Part shown: positions 38,057 through 47,652 of the stretch, piece by piece
Layout of the letters: the number at the start of each line of letters is the position of its first letter
Numbering within the stretch: the first letter of the stretch is position 1
Assembly (NCBI GenBank): GCA_963777355.1
Contig: CAVZQK010000080.1
Location: forward strand, 186,001 to 250,000
Reading direction: 5' to 3'
Length of the DNA: 64,000 nt
Origin: DATJHM01 sp963777355
GTDB taxonomy: Bacteria > Chloroflexota > Ktedonobacteria > Ktedonobacterales > Ktedonobacteraceae
Made by a program: the position numbers and the translations under genes
The notes under the pieces: model-generated
What the model was told of the DNA's origin: nothing
Seen by the model: only the letters and a program-made list of their open reading frames with translations
The model's database searches: none

Positions 38057-40054
38057 ATGACGACAAAGCAAACTGCTGCTTATGGCTCCTGGAAATCACC
38101 TGTTACTGCCCAGATGATTGTTACGGCCTCTAACAATCTCGGTCAGGTTGTTCTGGATGGCGATGATATCTATTGGATCGAACGCCGACCTTCTGAAGGT
38201 GGCCGCAATGCCCTGGTCCGTTGTTCCGCCTCTGGCACGATTAGCGATCTGCTTCCCCTGCCTTTCAACGCTCGCACGCGCGTCCATGAATACGGCGGCG
38301 GCGATTTTACTGTCAGCGACGGCGTGATCTATTTTTCTAATTTTGCTGATCAGCGTCTCTATCGCCTGGTCCCTGGCTCTGCACCAACGCCCATTACTCC
38401 TGAGCGCAATCTGCGCTTCGCTGATGCTGTGGTGGATAAAAATCGCAATCTGCTGTTTTGTGTCTGTGAGGATCATTCGGCTGAGGGCCGCGAGGCCGTC
38501 AATGTTCTGGTCAATCTGCCTCTGGATGGCGGGGCTGTTCGTGATCTTCAGATTATCGCCTCTGGCAATGATTTCTATTCTACTCCCTGCCTGAGTCCTG
38601 ATGGGACGCATCTGGCCTGGCTGACCTGGAATCATCCTGATATGCCCTGGGATGGCACTGAGCTGTGGATTGGTGAGCTGGATGCTCGCGGTTTTCTCTC
38701 TCATACCCGCCTTGTTACTGGTGGTCGCGGCGAATCAATTTTTCAGCCTACCTGGTCCCCTGATGGCACTCTCCACTTTGTCTCGGAACAGGGGAATGGC
38801 TGGTGGAATCTCTATCGCTGGCGCTCCGGCCAGGTTGAGCCGCTTTATCCTATGGAGGCCGAATTTGGTTCTCCCCAATGGATGTTTGGTATGTCTACCT
38901 ATGGTTTCTCTTCAGCTCAGCAGCTCATCTGTACCTATGCTCAGAACGGCGTTAACTATCTTGCTCGCTTGAATACGCTTACTGGCGAATTTACTCCCTA
39001 TAATTTGCCTTATACTACGATTGCTGGCCTCCGTGTCACAAGCTCTCATGCCCTCTTCGTTGCCGCTTCGCCAACCGAACCCGCTGTTCTGGTGCGCCTC
39101 TCTCTGGAGAATGGTCAGTTCGAGGTGCTGCGCCGCTCACGTGAGATTACTCTTGATCGCAGCTATTTCTCGGTCCCTGAAGCTATCGAGTTCCCGACTG
39201 AGCATGGCAAGACGGCCCACGCTTTTTTCTATCCTCCCCATAATCCGGACTTTCAAGCCCCCGCTGGCGAACTACCGCCTCTGCTCGTCGAGATTCATGG
39301 TGGTCCGACCAGTGCTACGAGTAGCGCTTTTAATCTTTCTCGCCAGTTCTGGACCAGTCGCGGTATCGCGGTTCTGGATGTGAACTACGGTGGTAGCACT
39401 GGCTTTGGCCGTGAGTATCGTCAGCGCCTCAATGGTCAATGGGGCGTGGTTGATGTCGATGATTGTGTCAATGGTGCGAAATATCTGGTTGAACGCGGCT
39501 TGGTTGACGGCAATCGTCTGGCAATCTCTGGTGGCAGCGCTGGCGGTTATACGGTCCTTTGCGCCCTGACTTTTCGCGATACTTTCAGTACGGGGGCCAG
39601 CTATTTTGGCGTTAGCGATATTAGAGCCCTGGCCGAAGAGACTCATAAGTTCGAGTCTCGCTATGATAGCAGCCTGATCGGCCCCTATCCAGAGGCCGCC
39701 GCCTTGTACAAAGAGCGTTCGCCCATCTTTCATACTGATCGCCTCTCGCGCCCCATCATTTTCTTTCAGGGCCTTGAAGATAAAATTGTCCTGCCAAACC
39801 AATCGGAGCGGATGGTCGAGGCTCTGCGTCAAAAAGGTTTGCCTGTCGCCTATCTTACTTTCGAGGGCGAGCAGCACGGCTTCCGCCGCGCCGAGAATAT
39901 CAAACGCGCTCTGGAGGCCGAGTTGTACTTCTATGCACGCATCTTTGGTTTCCCTCTCGCCGACGAGATCGAACCGGTCACTATTGAAAATGTTTCAGTA
40001 CCCTCAAACGGGTCGAGAAAGGACAGGTACACCTACTATCCCCAGCAAGGTTAG
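38057..40054 (+). CDS. S9-family prolyl oligopeptidase / acylaminoacyl-peptidase
   Basis: 665 residues. The N-terminal ~390 residues form the beta-propeller with repeated CLSPDGTHLAWLTWNHPDMPWDG-like blades. The C-terminal alpha/beta-hydrolase domain carries the triad Ser494 (ISGGSAGGYT), Asp575 (GLEDKIVLP) and His607 (GEQHGF). No signal peptide, so it probably acts on peptides in the cytoplasm. AAGGA lies before the ATG. The last ~25 residues are polar. It is followed by another peptidase gene after a 212-bp gap. Confidence 0.93.
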   Translation: MTTKQTAAYGSWKSPVTAQMIVTASNNLGQVVLDGDDIYWIERRPSEGGRNALVRCSASGTISDLLPLPFNARTRVHEYGGGDFTVSDGVIYFSNFADQRLYRLVPGSAPTPITPERNLRFADAVVDKNRNLLFCVCEDHSAEGREAVNVLVNLPLDGGAVRDLQIIASGNDFYSTPCLSPDGTHLAWLTWNHPDMPWDGTELWIGELDARGFLSHTRLVTGGRGESIFQPTWSPDGTLHFVSEQGNGWWNLYRWRSGQVEPLYPMEAEFGSPQWMFGMSTYGFSSAQQLICTYAQNGVNYLARLNTLTGEFTPYNLPYTTIAGLRVTSSHALFVAASPTEPAVLVRLSLENGQFEVLRRSREITLDRSYFSVPEAIEFPTEHGKTAHAFFYPPHNPDFQAPAGELPPLLVEIHGGPTSATSSAFNLSRQFWTSRGIAVLDVNYGGSTGFGREYRQRLNGQWGVVDVDDCVNGAKYLVERGLVDGNRLAISGGSAGGYTVLCALTFRDTFSTGASYFGVSDIRALAEETHKFESRYDSSLIGPYPEAAALYKERSPIFHTDRLSRPIIFFQGLEDKIVLPNQSERMVEALRQKGLPVAYLTFEGEQHGFRRAENIKRALEAELYFYARIFGFPLADEIEPVTIENVSVPSNGSRKDRYTYYPQQG

Positions 40055-40266
40055 TTTACCTACGAAACCCGAAAAGGTCAAGTGGAAAGGTGGAAATGCA
40101 CTAGGATGCATTATCCGGAGAGACATGGTATTATGTTTTATACACGATAATATCGTAGCTATGCTTGCCTGGTCGAGTATATATTCCTATTGCCCTCGTT
40201 CTTGTGCCAGAAGAGAGGGCGAGGCAACATTCTCTGCAATCATTGTAGCGAGAAAGAGAGAAATGC

Positions 40267-41820
40267 GTGACAACAACAGAGCAACACACTATGGGGTCTG
40301 TCAATTTTACTACGAGCGATACGACGATTAGCCAACTCTTGATACGCCTGCACGAAATTTCAGATCTTCAGGCGCTAGATTCGCTGGCAGGCTGGGATCA
40401 GCAGACATATATGCCGACAGGGGCCGGTGAGGTCCGTATGCATCAGGTGGCAACGTTACAGGGTTTGATCCACGAACGCTCTACCTCTCCCGAAATTGGT
40501 TCGTTGCTTGAGCAGCTTGCTGAAAAGGTCCAACAGGCTCCTTTTACTGATGCTGACCGCGGTCTGTATTATATGGTGAAACGCGACTATGAGCAGGCGA
40601 CGAAACTTCCTCGCGAACTGGTTGAGGAGATGGCCCGTGTTCGCTCTGCTAGCGTGGATGCCTGGGTTAAGGCTCGCTCTACAAGTAATTTTGCCCTCTT
40701 TTCCCCCTGGCTTAAGCGTACTGTGGAGTTGCAGCGCGAGATCGCTGAACGCTTTGGCTATGAAGAGAATCGCTATGATGCTCTGCTGGATCTCTATGAG
40801 CCTAAATTGACTGCTCGTAAGGTTGAGCAGCTTTTTGAGCCGGTTAAAGCCGTTACTAAAACGCTTCTTCGCCGCATTCAGGAAAGCGGTAAGCATATCT
40901 CGACGGCCTGCCTGGAGCAGTCTTTCCCGATTGATAAGCAACTGGATCTCTCTGAGAAGATGTTGCGTAGTGTGGGCTATGATTTTGAACGCGGTCAACT
41001 TGCCCGCTCGGCCCACCCTTTCACTACTTCGTTTGGCGCTCCAGACGATGTCCGCCTGACGGTTCGCTGCGATGAACATTTTTTGCAGATGTCTCTGATG
41101 GCCGCTCTGCATGAGGGCGGACATGGCCTCTATGAACAGGGCTGTTCACCCTCGCTGGTGCGTACTCCCCTGGCAAACGGCGCTTCTCTCGGTGCACACG
41201 AGTCTCAGTCGCGCCTCTGGGAAAACGCGGTTGGCCGCACGATTCCTTTCTGGCAGGGCAAATATCATATTCTCAAAGAGGTCTTTCCTGAGCAATTCCA
41301 GAATGTCGATATCGAGACTTTTGTTCGCGCTTTGAATAAGGTTCAGCCTAGCTTGATTCGCGTTGAGGCCGATGAGGTTACTTATAATCTGCATATTCTT
41401 ATCCGCTTCGAGCTAGAAAAAGCCCTGGTCAATGGCGAACTCACTGTTGACGAGCTTCCCGCTGCCTGGAATGCGAAGTATCGCGAGTATCTGGATGTTG
41501 AGCCCGCCAACGATGCTGAGGGCGTGCTGCAAGATGTTCACTGGACTAGCGGCTTTGGCTACTTCCCAACCTACACGCTTGGCAATCTCTATGGCGCTCA
41601 GATTCTACACGCTCTCCATACGACCTTTCCAGACTTCGATGCTCGCCTGGCAAGTGGCGATACAGACTTTATTCTGAACTGGCTTCGTGAACGTATGCAC
41701 ATCTACGGCGCTGTCTACCTGCCAGAGGAACTGATCACCCGTGTTACCGGCGAAGCCCCCGATCCGCAATACTTTGTACGTTATCTGACTACTAAGTTTG
41801 AGCAGATTTACGATCTCTAA
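40267..41820 (+). CDS. M32-family metallocarboxypeptidase (carboxypeptidase Taq type)
   Basis: 517 residues, about the family length. Zinc motif His282-Glu283-x2-His286 (LHEGGHGLYEQG), then the third-ligand segment GAHESQSRLWEN, and the C-terminal GYFPTYTLGNLYGAQI, all characteristic of M32. Cytoplasmic enzyme that trims peptides from the C-terminus. The frame opens with GTG at 40267; an ATG eight codons later (MGSVNFTT) is equally possible since neither has a clear ribosome site. A strong bidirectional terminator follows. Confidence 0.94.
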   Translation: MTTTEQHTMGSVNFTTSDTTISQLLIRLHEISDLQALDSLAGWDQQTYMPTGAGEVRMHQVATLQGLIHERSTSPEIGSLLEQLAEKVQQAPFTDADRGLYYMVKRDYEQATKLPRELVEEMARVRSASVDAWVKARSTSNFALFSPWLKRTVELQREIAERFGYEENRYDALLDLYEPKLTARKVEQLFEPVKAVTKTLLRRIQESGKHISTACLEQSFPIDKQLDLSEKMLRSVGYDFERGQLARSAHPFTTSFGAPDDVRLTVRCDEHFLQMSLMAALHEGGHGLYEQGCSPSLVRTPLANGASLGAHESQSRLWENAVGRTIPFWQGKYHILKEVFPEQFQNVDIETFVRALNKVQPSLIRVEADEVTYNLHILIRFELEKALVNGELTVDELPAAWNAKYREYLDVEPANDAEGVLQDVHWTSGFGYFPTYTLGNLYGAQILHALHTTFPDFDARLASGDTDFILNWLRERMHIYGAVYLPEELITRVTGEAPDPQYFVRYLTTKFEQIYDL

Positions 41821-41835
41821 TCCCCTGGCCCTGAA

Positions 41836-41886
41836 AAATAGAGTAAAGAGGTCTCCTAAGACCTGGGAGGCCTCTTTACTCTATTT
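41836..41886. terminator. Bidirectional terminator
   Basis: Perfect 16-bp arms AAATAGAGTAAAGAGG / CCTCTTTACTCTATTT, with further pairing inside. Placed between the converging M32 and hydrolase genes, with A- and T-rich flanks usable in both directions. Confidence 0.9.
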
Positions 41887-41900
41887 CCATTACAAAAATC

Positions 41901-42803
41901 TTATGCTTTGCTTTGGAGGAGGTCGGCAATAACCTGCGGCTGTTCATCAGCCATAAAATGCCCGCAACCTCTTACTACCTGTGCGCTCACGTTGCGGCAG
42001 CCAAACTTTTTGGTGAGCTCTTTGGCTGTTGGTCCAGGCTTACCAGAGCCATAGTCGCCTTCGAGGAGGAATAGAGGCACACGCAGCTCGTCGCGGTGAG
42101 CTCTCATGAATGCCCGATTCTTTCGGTAGGTTCGGTACAAACCAAGTCCAGCTCGCAGTTGTTCGGGAGTTGTATAAGCGCTCGCGTAATGCCGCATGTC
42201 TGCGTCTGTCATTGCCTGCTTGTCCTTTGCGAAGCGAAGGAAGAATGCCCTTTTAAAGTAGGTGTACTCACGACCACCAATAAGCCGTTCGGGAAGTTTG
42301 GGGAGACGGTGAAAGGTGAAGTGCCAGAGGAATGGTATCTTGACCATGAGGTCGGTGCTGGCTGTACCGGGTAGCGGGCCGTCCAAGAGAGCTACACCTC
42401 GCGTTTCGGACGGGTAAAGGCGAGCATACGCATACGCGATCATGCCGCCCATATCATGGCCGACGATGTAGGGGTTGTTTATGCCCAGATGGCCGGCCAG
42501 CTCGTGAATATCAATGGCCAGTGTTTTTGCATCATAGTCGGCTCGTGTCGCTTTGGACTTTCCGATGCCCCGTAAGTCAACTGCGATAACTGTGTATCGG
42601 TCAACAAGCAAACGCATAACCTGGCCGAACTCATACCAGTCTTGCGGGAATCCGTGTAGAAAAATAATCTCCGGACCGCTACCGCCCGATACATACTGTA
42701 CTGACGCGTCACGTAACTGTACAGTGTAGGACTTAAACGCCTCGCCGAGTACAACTTTCGCCGGGTCCCTACTGTCTAGTCCAATAAAGAACGGATCGTT
42801 CAA
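41901..42803 (-). CDS. Alpha/beta-hydrolase (epoxide hydrolase / haloalkane dehalogenase-like)
   Basis: 300 residues. HGFPQDWYEFGQ holds the oxyanion HG motif, VDLRGIGKS follows, and GHDMGGM carries an Asp at the nucleophile elbow. That Asp is typical of epoxide hydrolases and dehalogenases rather than Ser esterases. The C-terminal His is in GCGHFMADEQPQ. The start is a TTG at 42803 with an excellent GGAGGA seven bases before it; TTGA overlaps the stop of the upstream marR gene, so the two are translationally coupled. The MarR protein probably controls it. Confidence 0.88.
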   Translation of the reverse strand: MNDPFFIGLDSRDPAKVVLGEAFKSYTVQLRDASVQYVSGGSGPEIIFLHGFPQDWYEFGQVMRLLVDRYTVIAVDLRGIGKSKATRADYDAKTLAIDIHELAGHLGINNPYIVGHDMGGMIAYAYARLYPSETRGVALLDGPLPGTASTDLMVKIPFLWHFTFHRLPKLPERLIGGREYTYFKRAFFLRFAKDKQAMTDADMRHYASAYTTPEQLRAGLGLYRTYRKNRAFMRAHRDELRVPLFLLEGDYGSGKPGPTAKELTKKFGCRNVSAQVVRGCGHFMADEQPQVIADLLQSKA

Positions 42804-43312
42804 AACTGTTCCTCCAGGTACACTTCAATAACATCACTTTTTCTCGTCTCTTGTTGGCTTGTCTGTTGTTCATCAGCCTCCAGAATGTGCGCAATCTCCT
42901 CAAGTGTATTAGCTACCGCGTCTAATTGCCCTGGGTTGAGTTTGGTCATGACATGTCGCGCCCACTCTTCGTTGAGTGAAGAGATCGTCCTGAGTATTTC
43001 TGCTCCGTGCTGCGTCAGCTCAAGCAACGGGGCACGCCGGTTTGCCGGGTTATCCTGGTAGACAACCAGACCTTCTTTTGCCAAAACGTCTGCAACACGC
43101 TGCACGCTCTGACGAGCATGGCCCATGTCCCGTGCTATCTGCGCCACCGTCTGCGGCTGATAGCCAACTCGACCAAGCACTTGCCATCTGGCGCTGCTTT
43201 GGCTGATGGATCGCGTCAGTCTATCGCCTGTGCGCAGAAGCAACCCGTTGATCCGAAAAATGCTTAACGCGAACCTGCCGAGAGGATCGTTTGGTTTTCC
43301 TGTTGACTCCAT
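42800..43312 (-). CDS. MarR-family transcriptional regulator
   Basis: 170 residues with a winged-helix domain: TVAQIARDMGHARQSVQRVADVLAKEGLVVYQDNPANRRAPLLELT. The ATG at 43312 is preferred over an in-frame one at 43348. The consensus promoter's -10 (43320-43325) ends just 7 bases upstream of 43312, so the message is probably leaderless and cannot start earlier. A long nested palindrome covers the promoter, implying autoregulation. Operon with the hydrolase gene, which overlaps its stop. Likely a sensor of a phenolic or similar small molecule; not shown by sequence. Confidence 0.88.
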   Translation of the reverse strand: MESTGKPNDPLGRFALSIFRINGLLLRTGDRLTRSISQSSARWQVLGRVGYQPQTVAQIARDMGHARQSVQRVADVLAKEGLVVYQDNPANRRAPLLELTQHGAEILRTISSLNEEWARHVMTKLNPGQLDAVANTLEEIAHILEADEQQTSQQETRKSDVIEVYLEEQF

Positions 43313-43319
43313 AGTGGTA

Positions 43320-43373
43320 TGTATACCATATTGACAGTATGCTGTCAAGAAGACAGTATACTGTCAATATGGT
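43320..43373 (-). promoter_or_regulatory. marR promoter with nested double operator
   Basis: Minus strand TTGACA (43343-43348), 17 bases, TATACA (43320-43325). Over it lies an inverted repeat with about 22-base arms (43325-43346 and 43352-43373) with one mismatch and a 5-base loop. Each half holds its own palindrome: TTGACAGTATGCTGTCAA and GACAGTATACTGTC. Two MarR dimers could bind side by side and block the promoter. Confidence 0.85.
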
Positions 43374-43652
43374 GCCCCTGTCTTTTTCTTCACTGCGCCT
43401 GTAATGTGCACTCTATTTCACAGAGGCGCGATCTGAAGAATATTCAATCCTAACTCACTATGCGAATGCTCGGCTAAAAACGAAAAGATATGCGGGGGAA
43501 AAACCAAGATTTAAGTCAAATAACATATTTGCTAATGCATTATATAATTCGTATATGCATATATATCAATTTTGATGGAATATATGTATTTTATCAAGTA
43601 AAGTTTATATGTATATTTACTATATAGAACACAAGTTCATTTATTATAAGCC

Positions 43653-43681
43653 TTGACACGTATATAAAAGTGATATTTAAT
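43653..43681 (+). promoter_or_regulatory. Possible promoter of the oppA-like gene
   Basis: TTGACA, 17 bases, TTTAAT at the end of the AT-rich island, which could act as an UP element. The leader to the start codon would be about 310 bases and would include the dispersed repeat. Confidence 0.45.
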
Positions 43682-43754
43682 TTATAAAATTGCCTTTATT
43701 CTTTAAGCAAGCATGAGCTTTCACTGGGAAGCATTTGAGGCAAGAAAGGAGGCT

Positions 43755-43910
43755 AAAAAGGCTCGCCCCGCAGACAAGCGTAGGGTCGGCTGTTGATCTC
43801 TGACCGCCTGGCCGAGCGCTCCTCTCGCCCCACAGCGCGGGCACGCAATGGGGTCTCGCCGAGGGATTTCCTCCTCTCTTCAAAATGTGTCCGGGAGAGA
43901 GGAAAATTGT
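43755..43910. repeat. Mosaic dispersed repeat, GGGTCGGCTGTTGATCTCTG type
   Basis: Contains GTAGGGTCGGCTGTTGATC (43780 on), TGACCGCCTGGCCGAGCG, CTCCTCTCGCCCCACAGC and, at the end, AAAATGTGTCCGGGAGAGAG. The same modules occur at 50905-51200, 51384-51402 and 52946-53041. Confidence 0.7.
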
Positions 43911-43996
43911 CTCTACTGAGGAGTTCTCTATTACAGTGCAGAAGTGTATTGTGCTATGCCAAAGCATGATAGTAATTGTCGAGGAGATAATGTCTT

Positions 43997-45703
43997 ATGC
44001 AATCAGGAAAACCGTTTTCCTGGCAAAAGCTTGGTTTTATACCTCTTTGCCTGTTTGTGTGTTTATTTGCTGCTTGTGGGAATGCCGCCTCTACCAATAA
44101 TACAAGCAATGCGCCTGTAGCCCCTATGAGTAAACAGGTCTTACATAACACTGCAATTGGCGGTGATTTTTATACCCTGGACCCCGCTCTTACGCCTGGA
44201 GACGGTGATCCTCTGAATCTGATATTTACGGGCCTGGTTGAACCAAAGGATGATGGCACTGTTGCCCCTGTGCTGGCCTCTAGCTATGACATTTCTACCG
44301 ATGGTTTGACCTATACTTTTCACCTCAAACCAAATCTGAAATTTAGTGATGGCACGGCCTTGACCGCTCAGGATGTTGCTTATAGTATCAATCGTACTGT
44401 CTTGCCTGCTACGAAGTCGTCGGTGAGTAGTTATCTCCAGTTGCTGAAAGATTATGATAAGGTCTCGGCTGGCAAATTGCCTACCTTGATTAATGATAGC
44501 TTGATTGTCAAAGACCCCAGCACTCTGGTGATTACTATCAATAAGCCTGCCGCCTATTTTCTTGAGGCCCTGGCTTATCCCACTTCGTATGTCGTTGAGA
44601 AAAAACTCATTGATAAATATGCTACAGGCTGGACAGATCATCTGCAAGAGGGCGGCGGCGATGGCCCTTTTAAGGTGCTGAGCTACAGTCATACGACTGG
44701 ATTGACTGTGGTTGCAAACAGCAATTTTAGTCTTTTTCAGCCTAAATTACAGAAGATTATCTATAGCATTACCGGCGATAGAGATAGCACCTACCGCGCC
44801 TACGAGGTCGGACAATTTGACCTGGCTCCTGTTCCCCCGGCTCTCGATAGTCAGGCTAAAACAAAGCCCGGTTTTCAGACTGTAGCCGCTCTGGCGAGCC
44901 GCTTTATTGGTCTAAATGAGCTGGTTAAACCCCTTGATAATCTCAAAATTCGTCAGGCGCTGGAATTGGCAATCAATAAGGATATCATTGTTGACCATAT
45001 CATTGGACCCTTTGTCACTCCAAGCAACCATATCGTCCCCAATGGTATCCCTGGCTACGATGAGAAATTAACAGGCCCCAATGGTGCCACTACTGCCGGC
45101 GATCCGACACAGGCGAAGACGCTCTTTGCTCAAGGCTTGAAAGAGGAAGGCTATGCCAGTGTGAGCGCGATCCCTCCTCTAACCTTGCGCTACGCCCTCG
45201 GTTATAAGTCCGCCGCAGATACTATGTCCGCTGTAGTCGCTGCCTGGTCGCAAACGCTGGGGTTCTCTATTAAGCTTCAGGGGATTGATGGCAACGAGTT
45301 GATCAAAGAAGAGAGTCAGTCAATCGGGAATAATGGCCCGTTGCAGCTCTGGTATGGAAACTGGGGCGCAGATTATCCCGATCCACAGGATTGGCTGACG
45401 ATGTTCTTCGGCCAGGGTTCTCAGTTGAATACTTTCAATTATGGCCAGAACAAAAGTGCCGAGAACGCTGACCAGCAGAATGTCCAGGCGGATCTGGCCA
45501 AAGCTGATATCGAGCGTAATCCCGCTACTCGCACACAGCTTTACAATGATGCCGAGCAGAAGATCGTCAACGATGCCTCCTGGATTACAACCTACCAATC
45601 TTCGTATTCGTATTCTGTTAATCCCAAACTGATGAATTGGAAGATTAATTCTTTAGGCTCCCTGTCAGTGCTGGACTGGGCTAACATCTACTTCGTCAAG
45701 TAG
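43997..45703 (+). CDS. Peptide/oligopeptide-type ABC solute-binding lipoprotein (family 5), orphan
   Basis: 568 residues. Signal peptide with lipobox (FVCLFAACGN), then the family 5 layout: YTLDPALTPGDGDPLNLIFTGL, LASSYDISTDGLTYTFHLKPNLKFSDGT and GNWGADYPDPQDWLTMFF near the C-terminus. Such proteins bring peptides, nickel or sugars to a Dpp/Opp transporter. No permease or ATPase genes are adjacent, so it either serves a transporter encoded elsewhere or acts as a receptor. A perfect 18-bp terminator stem follows. Confidence 0.9.
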   Translation: MQSGKPFSWQKLGFIPLCLFVCLFAACGNAASTNNTSNAPVAPMSKQVLHNTAIGGDFYTLDPALTPGDGDPLNLIFTGLVEPKDDGTVAPVLASSYDISTDGLTYTFHLKPNLKFSDGTALTAQDVAYSINRTVLPATKSSVSSYLQLLKDYDKVSAGKLPTLINDSLIVKDPSTLVITINKPAAYFLEALAYPTSYVVEKKLIDKYATGWTDHLQEGGGDGPFKVLSYSHTTGLTVVANSNFSLFQPKLQKIIYSITGDRDSTYRAYEVGQFDLAPVPPALDSQAKTKPGFQTVAALASRFIGLNELVKPLDNLKIRQALELAINKDIIVDHIIGPFVTPSNHIVPNGIPGYDEKLTGPNGATTAGDPTQAKTLFAQGLKEEGYASVSAIPPLTLRYALGYKSAADTMSAVVAAWSQTLGFSIKLQGIDGNELIKEESQSIGNNGPLQLWYGNWGADYPDPQDWLTMFFGQGSQLNTFNYGQNKSAENADQQNVQADLAKADIERNPATRTQLYNDAEQKIVNDASWITTYQSSYSYSVNPKLMNWKINSLGSLSVLDWANIYFVK

Positions 45704-45723
45704 TTCTATTCGGAGGTCTTCCA

Positions 45724-45767
45724 AAAAGAAGACGGTCAGAGTATTATTGCTCTGACCGTCTTCTTTT
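45724..45767. terminator. Bidirectional terminator between the oppA-like gene and groEL
   Basis: Perfect 18-bp stem AAAAGAAGACGGTCAGAG / CTCTGACCGTCTTCTTTT with an 8-base loop. A-rich on one side and T-rich on the other, between two converging genes. Confidence 0.95.
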
Positions 45768-45827
45768 GAAGGATGAAAATCGCGCGGTTGCATCCCTTTA
45801 CAGAAAGAACCCATCCCGCAAACTTCT

Positions 45828-47474
45828 TTACATCATCCCCATTCCGGGCATTCCACCCATTCCGCCAGGCATTCCGCCGCCCGCCGGGGCCGCAGATGCC
45901 TCTTCAGGACTATCGGTGATAAGGGTGTCGGTAGAAAGTACCATCGCTCCAATGCTAACTGCATTCTGAAGCGCAGAACGCGTTACCTTCACCGGATCGA
46001 TGATGCCTGCCGCAACCATATCAACGTATTCGCCGGTCAGGGCGTTGAAGCCATAGCCACGTGGGCTGTTGCGTACTGCGTTGACTACTACGGCTCCATC
46101 ACGCCCTGCATTGAAGGCAATCTGGCGCAATGGCTCTTCAAGAGCACGACGTAGGATGTTTACTCCGGTTGCTTCGTCACCGCTCAATTTGACGCTGTCA
46201 AGCGCGGAGATCGCGGCCACAAGCGCGGAACCACCACCAGGGATGATCCCCTCTTCAATGGCGGCACGGGTCGCGGATAGGGCATCCTCAACGCGGTGCT
46301 TCTTCTCTTTCATCTCAACTTCGGTTGCCGCTCCGACTTTGATGACTCCAACTCCACCGCTCAATTTTGCCAGCCGCTCTTGCAGCTTTTCACGATCATA
46401 GTCGCTGGTGGTGTCATTAATCAACGCTCGGATCTGGTTGACGCGAGCATGAATCTCTTGCTGCGATCCCGCCCCCTCCACAATGGTGGTGACGTCTTTG
46501 TTTGCTGTGACTGTGCGTGCTGTTCCCAGATCTTCAATGGTGGCGTTCTCTAGCTTCAGTCCGGTCTTCTCGGTGATGACGATTCCACCTGTCAGGATGG
46601 CGATGTCTTCTAGCATGGCCTCTCGGCGATCACCAAATCCTGGCGCTTTGATGCCCAGGACGTTGAAGGCACCACGCAGTTTGTTGACTACCAGCGTCGC
46701 CAATGCCTCTCCATCGATATCTTCGGCAATGATGACCAGGTTCTTGTTTCCGCTCTGTAAGACTTGCTCCAGCAGGGGCAGAATGTCAGAGATTGCGCTG
46801 ATCTTTTTGTCGGTAATTAGGATGTTGGGGTCGGTGAGCTCTGCCAGGGTGTTGTCGGGGTTGGTCGCCATGTAGGGAGAGATGAAGCCTCGGTCAAATT
46901 GCATTCCCTCGGTGTACTCTTTCTCCATTGCAATTCCACGGCCTTCTTCTACCGTGATGACTCCGTCTTTGCCAACCTTTTCCATGACTTCTGCAATCAG
47001 ATCACCAATTTCAGTGTCCGCTGCGGAGATCGAGGCTACCTGTGCGATCTGCTCTCGTGTCTCGACTGGCTTGCTCTGAGACTTGATCTCCTCTACTATG
47101 GCAGCAACTCCCTCTTCCAGACCCCGCCTCAGGATCATTGGATTGGCTCCTGCCGCCAGATTCTTTAACCCTTCGTTGACGATGGCATGGGCTAGCACTG
47201 TTGCTGTGGTGGTGCCATCTCCCGCTATGTCGTTTGTCTTGGTGGCTGCCTCTTTCAGAAGCTGCGCTCCCATGTTTTCAAATGGATCTGGCAACTCTAT
47301 GTCACGGGCAATGGTTACTCCATCATTGGTGATGGTCGGAGCACCAAATTTTTTGTCAAGTACTACGTTGCGCCCTTTAGGTCCAATCGTGACCCGGACG
47401 GCGTCCGCAAGGACGTCCATGCCTCTTTTTAAAGACTGACGTGCCTGCTCGTTAAACTGCAATCGCTTTGCCAC
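45828..47474 (-). CDS. groL: Chaperonin GroEL (Hsp60)
   Basis: 548 residues, full length. It starts MAKRLQFNEQARQSLKRG and has the ATP-site motif GDGTTTATVLA and the signature AAIEEGIIPGGGSAL. It ends with the Gly-Met tail GGMPGGMGGMPGMGMM. Fourteen subunits form the double-ring folding chamber capped by GroES. The gene lies 178 bp downstream of groES, so both are likely transcribed from the CIRCE-controlled promoter. Confidence 0.98.
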   Translation of the reverse strand: MAKRLQFNEQARQSLKRGMDVLADAVRVTIGPKGRNVVLDKKFGAPTITNDGVTIARDIELPDPFENMGAQLLKEAATKTNDIAGDGTTTATVLAHAIVNEGLKNLAAGANPMILRRGLEEGVAAIVEEIKSQSKPVETREQIAQVASISAADTEIGDLIAEVMEKVGKDGVITVEEGRGIAMEKEYTEGMQFDRGFISPYMATNPDNTLAELTDPNILITDKKISAISDILPLLEQVLQSGNKNLVIIAEDIDGEALATLVVNKLRGAFNVLGIKAPGFGDRREAMLEDIAILTGGIVITEKTGLKLENATIEDLGTARTVTANKDVTTIVEGAGSQQEIHARVNQIRALINDTTSDYDREKLQERLAKLSGGVGVIKVGAATEVEMKEKKHRVEDALSATRAAIEEGIIPGGGSALVAAISALDSVKLSGDEATGVNILRRALEEPLRQIAFNAGRDGAVVVNAVRNSPRGYGFNALTGEYVDMVAAGIIDPVKVTRSALQNAVSIGAMVLSTDTLITDSPEEASAAPAGGGMPGGMGGMPGMGMM

Positions 47475-47652
47475 AAAAATACTCCTATTTATTACTTAGA
47501 GAGGCGAAGGCAACTTTTTCGTCTCGCCTTCCTCAATGCCACTTCCGCAGCGAAAGAACATGCCTGAGATGCATACGCTTTTCTCTTGCTCTGCGCTGCT
47601 TTCTGACACGTTCTTGCTTGCCTGTTTCTGAAATGAGAAACAGCGGAAATAA

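Larger units (their letters stand above)
43374..43996. other. Intergenic region with an AT-rich island
   Basis: 623 bp without a supported gene. 43490-43690 is strikingly AT-rich (many TATAT, ATTTA runs) compared with the rest of the window. It ends in a plausible plus-strand promoter, TTGACA-17-TTTAAT (43653-43681). A mosaic repeat follows at 43755-43910, then the oppA-like gene. Confidence 0.6.
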
